In this document: one piece after another, positions 60,285 to 64,000 of the stretch
Layout of the letters: each line of letters opens with the position of its first letter
Numbering within the stretch: the first letter of the stretch is position 1
NCBI RefSeq assembly: GCF_026340565.1
Contig: NZ_JAPEPB010000001.1
Coordinates: 806,001-870,000 of the forward strand
Origin: Kitasatospora sp. NBC_01287
Lineage (GTDB): Bacteria > Actinomycetota > Actinomycetes > Streptomycetales > Streptomycetaceae
Length of the DNA stretch: 64,000 bases
Reading direction: 5' to 3'
Program-made: the position numbers and the translations under genes
Notes under the pieces: generated by a model
What the model saw: only the letters and a program-made list of their open reading frames with translations
What the model was told of the DNA's origin: nothing
Databases searched by the model: none

Positions 60285-62393
60285 TCAGTGCCGGGCGAAG
60301 GTGCGCACGAAGCTCGCGGTCGCCGAGCCGAGCCCGGTGGCGTCGTCGTAACCCGGCGCGGCCTTCAGCGAGGTGTCCTGGTCCTCCAGTGACAGGAAGG
60401 TGAGGAAGGCCCCCGGGTGCTCCCAGTCGGCCTGGTAGGTCCGCACCCACGGCGCCTGACCGGCCGGGGCCGGGAGCACGTCGTGGATCGCCGGCGTACC
60501 ACCCATCGAGTAGAGCAGCGGATTGGCGAAGCCCAGCGCGTGGCCCGCGGCCTGGGCCGCGTCCGCCTCCAGTCCCGCGATCAGCGGGGACGAGCCACTG
60601 GTGCCGCCGCCCATGACCTCCTGGTAGGCGCCGCCGAGCGGGGTGTAGCCGACCAGCCAGCCGCTGGCCGGGTCGGCGTCGGCCGAGAGGTCCGGCTGCA
60701 CGCGGTGGGCCGGCGCCGTGCCGCCGGCGGTCGCAAGGGCCGAGGGGACCTTGCCCTTCTGGTACCAGGGCTCACTGATCAGGGAGCTGCGGCCACCGGT
60801 CGAACCCATCTGGAACGTCCCGGGCGGCGGCGTGAGGTAGCCGGTGCCCTGCGGGTCGAGCTGGACCGCGTCGCTGCCCCAGGCGAGCTCGCCGGCCACC
60901 TTGCCGGACCTGCCGATCTCCAGGGTGGTGCCGCCGACGGAGGTCGCCCACTGGTCGGCTGCCGGGAAGACCACCATGCCGGGGGTGCCGGCCGGCTCGC
61001 CGTCCAGCCCGTCACCAAAGTCGCCGGAGGCGTAGTCGAAGCCGATGCCCTCCAGCGTGCCCTGCTGGAACATCTGGTCCCAGGCCGCCATCGTGGTGGG
61101 CGTGCTGGTCCGCTCGTCGGTGCTGTACGAGTCGGTCGCCACGTCCGCGAGGTGCTGGTCGACGATCCGGGTGGTGGCGTCGAGGTAGGCCAGCGAGCCG
61201 CCACCGTAGCCCTCGTCGGACGTGCAGTCCGCGCCGACGTACACCACCTTGGCGTCCGGGGCGGCGATGTGGATCGTCTCCACGTCCAGCGACTCCTCGG
61301 TCGCCTGGGCGGATGTGCGGCAGCTGGCGGCGAAGTTCGGGCCGAAGTTCTCGCTGTACTGGCCGGGGGCGAAGCCGGGCACGCCGTGCGCGGCGAAGAA
61401 CGTGTCGGCGTCGGCCTCCATGGTGGGCAGCGCGCCGTCCAGCACCACGGCCACCGTGCGGCCCCTGCCCGTGTACGGACTGTTCGTCACCCCGTAGGCG
61501 TCCCGCATCTGCTGGGGCGTGTAGCCGCAGACCTGGTCGATGGCAGTGGTGCGGCCGTTGACCGCCGGGATCGGGGAGCTGCTCTCGCCCCACCACTGCG
61601 AGCACGGCTGCGGAACGGCTCCGCCGCTCGACCCGGCGGCGGGCGTGGGGGCGGCGGCCCTGGCGGCGGCGGGCGTGGGGGCAGTGGGCTTGGCGGCCGT
61701 GCCCCTGGGGGTGGCCGTCGGGGTGGTGCCGGTGGGAGCCGCGGGCGGGGCCGGGTCCGTCGGCTCGTTGGCGGACGGGTTGTCGAGCCCGATGACCGTG
61801 GTGATGTCGTGGCCGAGCGCCGCCGGCACCGAGATCCCGCTCACCGGGGCGTAACCGACGCCCCACGACCAGGCGTAGCTGTGCAACGTGGTGGCGAACG
61901 CCTGCTGCGCCTCGGCCACGGTGCCGGTGACCGTCAGGTAGTGGGCGTTGCTGCCCGTGACGTGCATGCCCAGGCCGCTCAGCCAGCTGCTGACCTTCGC
62001 CGTCTGGGCCGCGGTGGTGCCGTAGCGCTGCTCGAACTGGGTGGGCGTCAGGTAGTGGGCGTAGTCGCGGCCGGACGGATCGGAGACCGACCGGGCTGCC
62101 TCGGCCAGACCCATCGGATCCTGCCCCGCCAGGTAGACCCGCAGCGACAAGGTCCAGCTTCCCGGGGCCGCACCGGTGTCGGCGGGCGGCTGGGAGGATG
62201 CGGTCCAGCTCGGGACGGCGGACGGCAGGGCGGTGCGGGTGGGGGTCGCGGCGCCGGCGACCGGCGCGACCGCACCCGCCGCGACCAGCGTGGCCGCGGC
62301 CAGCGCCGCGGCGCCCGCCATGGTGCCGGCTCCGGGGCGTCGGGCGGTCGGGGTGGCGGACTGCTGCTGCTGGGCCAAGGTCTCACGCTCCAT
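60285..62393 (-). CDS. Secreted sedolisin (S53 peptidase) with pro-kumamolisin domain
   Basis: The product is 702 aa from the ATG at 62393; GTG at 62456 is an alternative. The N-terminus has TARRPGAGTMAGAAAL, a possible twin-arginine or Sec signal. A pro-kumamolisin domain follows (about 80-210: HYLTPTQFEQRYG). After a Thr/Pro/Ala linker comes the catalytic domain: EESLD (Glu/Asp pair), YASGDFGDG (oxyanion Asp), GGTSGSSPLIAG (Ser) and the Ca2+ site GYDDATGLGS. It is an acid-acting serine-carboxyl protease, secreted as a zymogen. The tatB-tatC pair lies just upstream on the same strand. Confidence 0.92.
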   Translation of the reverse strand: MERETLAQQQQSATPTARRPGAGTMAGAAALAAATLVAAGAVAPVAGAATPTRTALPSAVPSWTASSQPPADTGAAPGSWTLSLRVYLAGQDPMGLAEAARSVSDPSGRDYAHYLTPTQFEQRYGTTAAQTAKVSSWLSGLGMHVTGSNAHYLTVTGTVAEAQQAFATTLHSYAWSWGVGYAPVSGISVPAALGHDITTVIGLDNPSANEPTDPAPPAAPTGTTPTATPRGTAAKPTAPTPAAARAAAPTPAAGSSGGAVPQPCSQWWGESSSPIPAVNGRTTAIDQVCGYTPQQMRDAYGVTNSPYTGRGRTVAVVLDGALPTMEADADTFFAAHGVPGFAPGQYSENFGPNFAASCRTSAQATEESLDVETIHIAAPDAKVVYVGADCTSDEGYGGGSLAYLDATTRIVDQHLADVATDSYSTDERTSTPTTMAAWDQMFQQGTLEGIGFDYASGDFGDGLDGEPAGTPGMVVFPAADQWATSVGGTTLEIGRSGKVAGELAWGSDAVQLDPQGTGYLTPPPGTFQMGSTGGRSSLISEPWYQKGKVPSALATAGGTAPAHRVQPDLSADADPASGWLVGYTPLGGAYQEVMGGGTSGSSPLIAGLEADAAQAAGHALGFANPLLYSMGGTPAIHDVLPAPAGQAPWVRTYQADWEHPGAFLTFLSLEDQDTSLKAAPGYDDATGLGSATASFVRTFARH

Positions 62394-62566
62394 CAAGAGG
62401 CTTCGGTCCGACCGGCGGTGGGCGGACCCCACGGACCGCCTCGATCGCCGATGCACCCGCGGTGCACCGGCGGCGACGGCCGCTCAGCAGCTGGAAACGT
62501 GTCGACGCGCGGTTTCGGTCGCACCGGGTCACTCGGCTGCTGCCCTCCTCGGTGACGCGCGCTCGG

Positions 62567-62980
62567 CTACCGGGCCGCGACGCGGTCAGCCGCGGGCATG
62601 GTGGCGGTCGACGGGGCGGAGGCCGTGCCGGGGCCGGGGCCGGGGGCAGAGGGAATATCCGGGTCGTGGTGTTCCCTCAGTGCCTGCTGGACCGGGTGCA
62701 CGGTGGAGCGGAGCTCCTGCCCGAGTTCGCCGAGTTCCGGAATCGCTCCGGTGACAGCCCTGGTCATCAGTGCCTTGGGGTGCAGGTCCTGCGGGCGGAG
62801 GTCGGCGAACTCGGGGCCGAGGGTCTTCTTCAGCTCGTCCGTACCGGTGCGGGCGAAGGCCTGGAGATTGCGCAGCAGGCGCAGGGCGTCGGCGATCAGC
62901 ACCGGGACCTTCTCCGGTCCGAAGATCATGACGGCGAGGGCCATCAGAACGGCGATCTTGACGAAGCTCAGATCGAGCAC
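62567..62980 (-). CDS. tatB: Sec-independent translocase TatB
   Basis: The product is 137 aa from GTG at 62980 with GAGGAG 6 bases upstream. One N-terminal TM (LSFVKIAVLMALAVMIFG), the GPEKVP hinge, and an amphipathic helix (LIADALRLLRNLQAFARTG) are classic for TatB, followed by a variable Pro/Ala tail. With TatC it forms the twin-arginine substrate receptor. No tatA is visible here. Confidence 0.87.
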   Translation of the reverse strand: MLDLSFVKIAVLMALAVMIFGPEKVPVLIADALRLLRNLQAFARTGTDELKKTLGPEFADLRPQDLHPKALMTRAVTGAIPELGELGQELRSTVHPVQQALREHHDPDIPSAPGPGPGTASAPSTATMPAADRVAAR

Positions 62981-62989
62981 GGCGGTCTC

Positions 62990-63078
62990 CTCGGGATCGG
63001 GGCAGTCAGGATCGGGGCGGACCGGAGCAGGGCGGACCGGATCGGGGCGGACCGGAGCAGGGCGGACGGGAGCAGGGA
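62990..63078. repeat. GGGGCGGACCGGA-type repeats between tatC and tatB
   Basis: Alternating 15-base units GGACCGGAGCAGGGC and GGACCGGATCGGGGC, about five to six copies, filling the 103-base gap between tatC and tatB. Confidence 0.8.
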
Positions 63079-63083
63079 CGTCA

Positions 63084-63974
63084 TCAGCGGTCCGCATCCG
63101 CGAACTCGGAGCGCTCGACCGGATCAGCAGTCGGAGCCGGCGAGGCCTGGTCGTCGGGCGGCTCGGTGGCGGCCTCGCGCGCGGCTCGCACGGCCCCGCG
63201 GCGGTCGTGCAGCGAGCAGATCCCCAGGGCGACCAGGAACAGCAGGCAGATCGGGACCGCGAGCACCAGCATCGTCAGTGGGTCCCCGGTAGGTACGACG
63301 ACGGCGGCGAAGACGAAGATCAGGAAGATGATGATCCGCCACCAGCCGCGCAGCCGACGGGCGCTGACCACGCCGACGAGGTTGAGGACCACCAGCAGCA
63401 GCGGGAACTGGAAGGAGAGGCCGAAGACCACCACCATCCGCAGGAAGAAGTCAAGGAACTCGTCGCCGGGCAGCACCAGGCCGAAGGAGACCGGGGTGAA
63501 GGAGGCGAGCAGCTCGATGGTCTTCGGGAAGACCATGTAGGCCAGAGCGGCGCCGGAGGCGAACAGCGGCACGGCCGCGGCGGCGAAGGCCAGGCCGTAG
63601 CGGCGCTCGCGGCGGTAGAGGCCCGGCGCGACGAACGCCCACAGCTGGTACGACCAGAGGGGACTGGCGAGCAGGACCCCGACGACCAGGGCGACCTTGA
63701 AGGAGAAGCTGAGCGGGGCCAACGCGCCCTGCAGCACGAGCAGTCCGTTGGGGCAGGCCGGTGTCGCCGCGCCCACCCCGTGCACGTGCTCGATGCGGCA
63801 GGCCGGCCCGGTCAGCGCCGCGATGACCTGGGCGTGCACCAGCCAGCCCGCCGCGGAGCCGGCCAGCAGGGAGAGCGCGACCTTGGTCAATCGACCGCGC
63901 AGCTCCCGCAGATGGGCGCCGAGCGGCATCGTGGCGCTGTGCGGGTTGTCGGCCCGCGGGCCAGGCAGTTTCAC
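63084..63974 (-). CDS. tatC: Sec-independent translocase TatC
   Basis: The product is 296 aa; GTG start with GGAG 8 bases upstream. Six TM helices. Diagnostic HLRELRGRL at the N-terminus (twin-arginine recognition) and the ASPLWSYQLWAFVAPGLY loop with RRERRYG. Further C-terminal motifs are FGLSFQFPLLLVVLNLVGV and DPLTMLVLAVPICLLF. A charged C-terminal tail extends beyond the last TM. Upstream of tatB. Confidence 0.95.
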   Translation of the reverse strand: MKLPGPRADNPHSATMPLGAHLRELRGRLTKVALSLLAGSAAGWLVHAQVIAALTGPACRIEHVHGVGAATPACPNGLLVLQGALAPLSFSFKVALVVGVLLASPLWSYQLWAFVAPGLYRRERRYGLAFAAAAVPLFASGAALAYMVFPKTIELLASFTPVSFGLVLPGDEFLDFFLRMVVVFGLSFQFPLLLVVLNLVGVVSARRLRGWWRIIIFLIFVFAAVVVPTGDPLTMLVLAVPICLLFLVALGICSLHDRRGAVRAAREAATEPPDDQASPAPTADPVERSEFADADR

Positions 63975-64000
63975 GGTGTGTGCTCCGGACGCTGGTGGGA

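Noticed and set aside
1..64000. tRNA, rRNA or insertion-sequence genes
   Set aside because: I looked for T-loop-like GGTTCGAATCC strings, rRNA conserved blocks and transposase motifs or terminal inverted repeats and saw none; a tRNAscan or Infernal run would be decisive.

Overview
The window is a chromosomal stretch from a high-GC filamentous actinomycete of the Streptomycetaceae (Streptomyces, Kitasatospora or Streptacidiphilus type). The evidence is the extreme GC content, frequent GTG starts, ATGA/GTGA gene overlaps, Streptomyces-type -10 boxes with apparently leaderless genes, and typical families: a rodlin-like surface protein, a MocR regulator, DUF427, DUF4190, a likely DUF6296 protein, F420-linked enzymes, PF04672 methyltransferases and an nSTAND/WD40 protein. 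I saw no rRNA, tRNA, CRISPR array, transposase or phage gene. Genus-level placement is inference.

Layout. 1-3.3 kb: end of a PIG-L deacetylase, a small protein, and an MFS exporter/TetR pair with a clear inverted-repeat operator. 3.5-6.6 kb: membrane and small-protein block (DedA, DUF202, two overlapping mini-genes, CsbD, a short acidic protein, a probable DUF6296 protein). 6.7-12.6 kb: AhpD-like protein divergent from a MocR regulator, GH3 lipoprotein, HAD phosphatase, NUDIX hydrolase, Ca2+/H+ antiporter. 12.5-16 kb: gnd, DyP peroxidase and encapsulin, joined by 4-base overlaps. The DyP tail carries two encapsulin-targeting motifs. 16.2-19.9 kb: PadR regulator with an ABC ATPase and FtsX-like permease. 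20-26 kb: serine hydrolase behind a ~139-bp (CGGT)n tract, a methyltransferase, DUF427, an SGNH hydrolase, two small membrane proteins and a FabR-like regulator with paired operators.

26.4-32 kb is the most striking part. A rodlin-like surface protein lies next to a cellulose-synthase-like GT2. The GT2 is followed after 3 bases by a 1042-aa membrane acyltransferase-SGNH-GH16 fusion, so polymerisation, acyl decoration and cutting of a beta-glucan appear to be combined in two genes. A sequence resembling a DasR (N-acetylglucosamine sensor) operator lies just upstream.

32-44 kb: Lpd, epoxide hydrolase, PNPOx-type oxidase with an RluA pseudouridine synthase, PfkB sugar kinase, secreted GH27 alpha-galactosidase with a ricin-type lectin domain, a PF04672 methyltransferase, a class C beta-lactamase-fold hydrolase, and a LysM/transglycosylase-like lytic protein behind a ydaO-type c-di-AMP riboswitch. 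44-50 kb: 1317-aa HTH-nSTAND-TM-WD40 protein (14 repeats), then an NlpC/P60 endopeptidase and a cysteine-containing secreted partner. 50-55 kb: redox-type HxlR/NmrA pair, Ogt, F420-type PPOX protein, ABM-domain protein, DMT-family membrane protein. 55.4-60.2 kb: a reductive pyrimidine (or hydantoin) catabolic operon with an F420-dependent LLM oxidoreductase where a dihydropyrimidine dehydrogenase would be expected. 60.3-64 kb: secreted sedolisin and a tatB-tatC pair.

Two sequence-level themes recur. Several tandem-repeat arrays begin at or just before a stop codon and carry that stop in their unit. Several regulator genes appear leaderless and have repeats over their promoters. All functional calls come from motif recognition by eye, without database searches.
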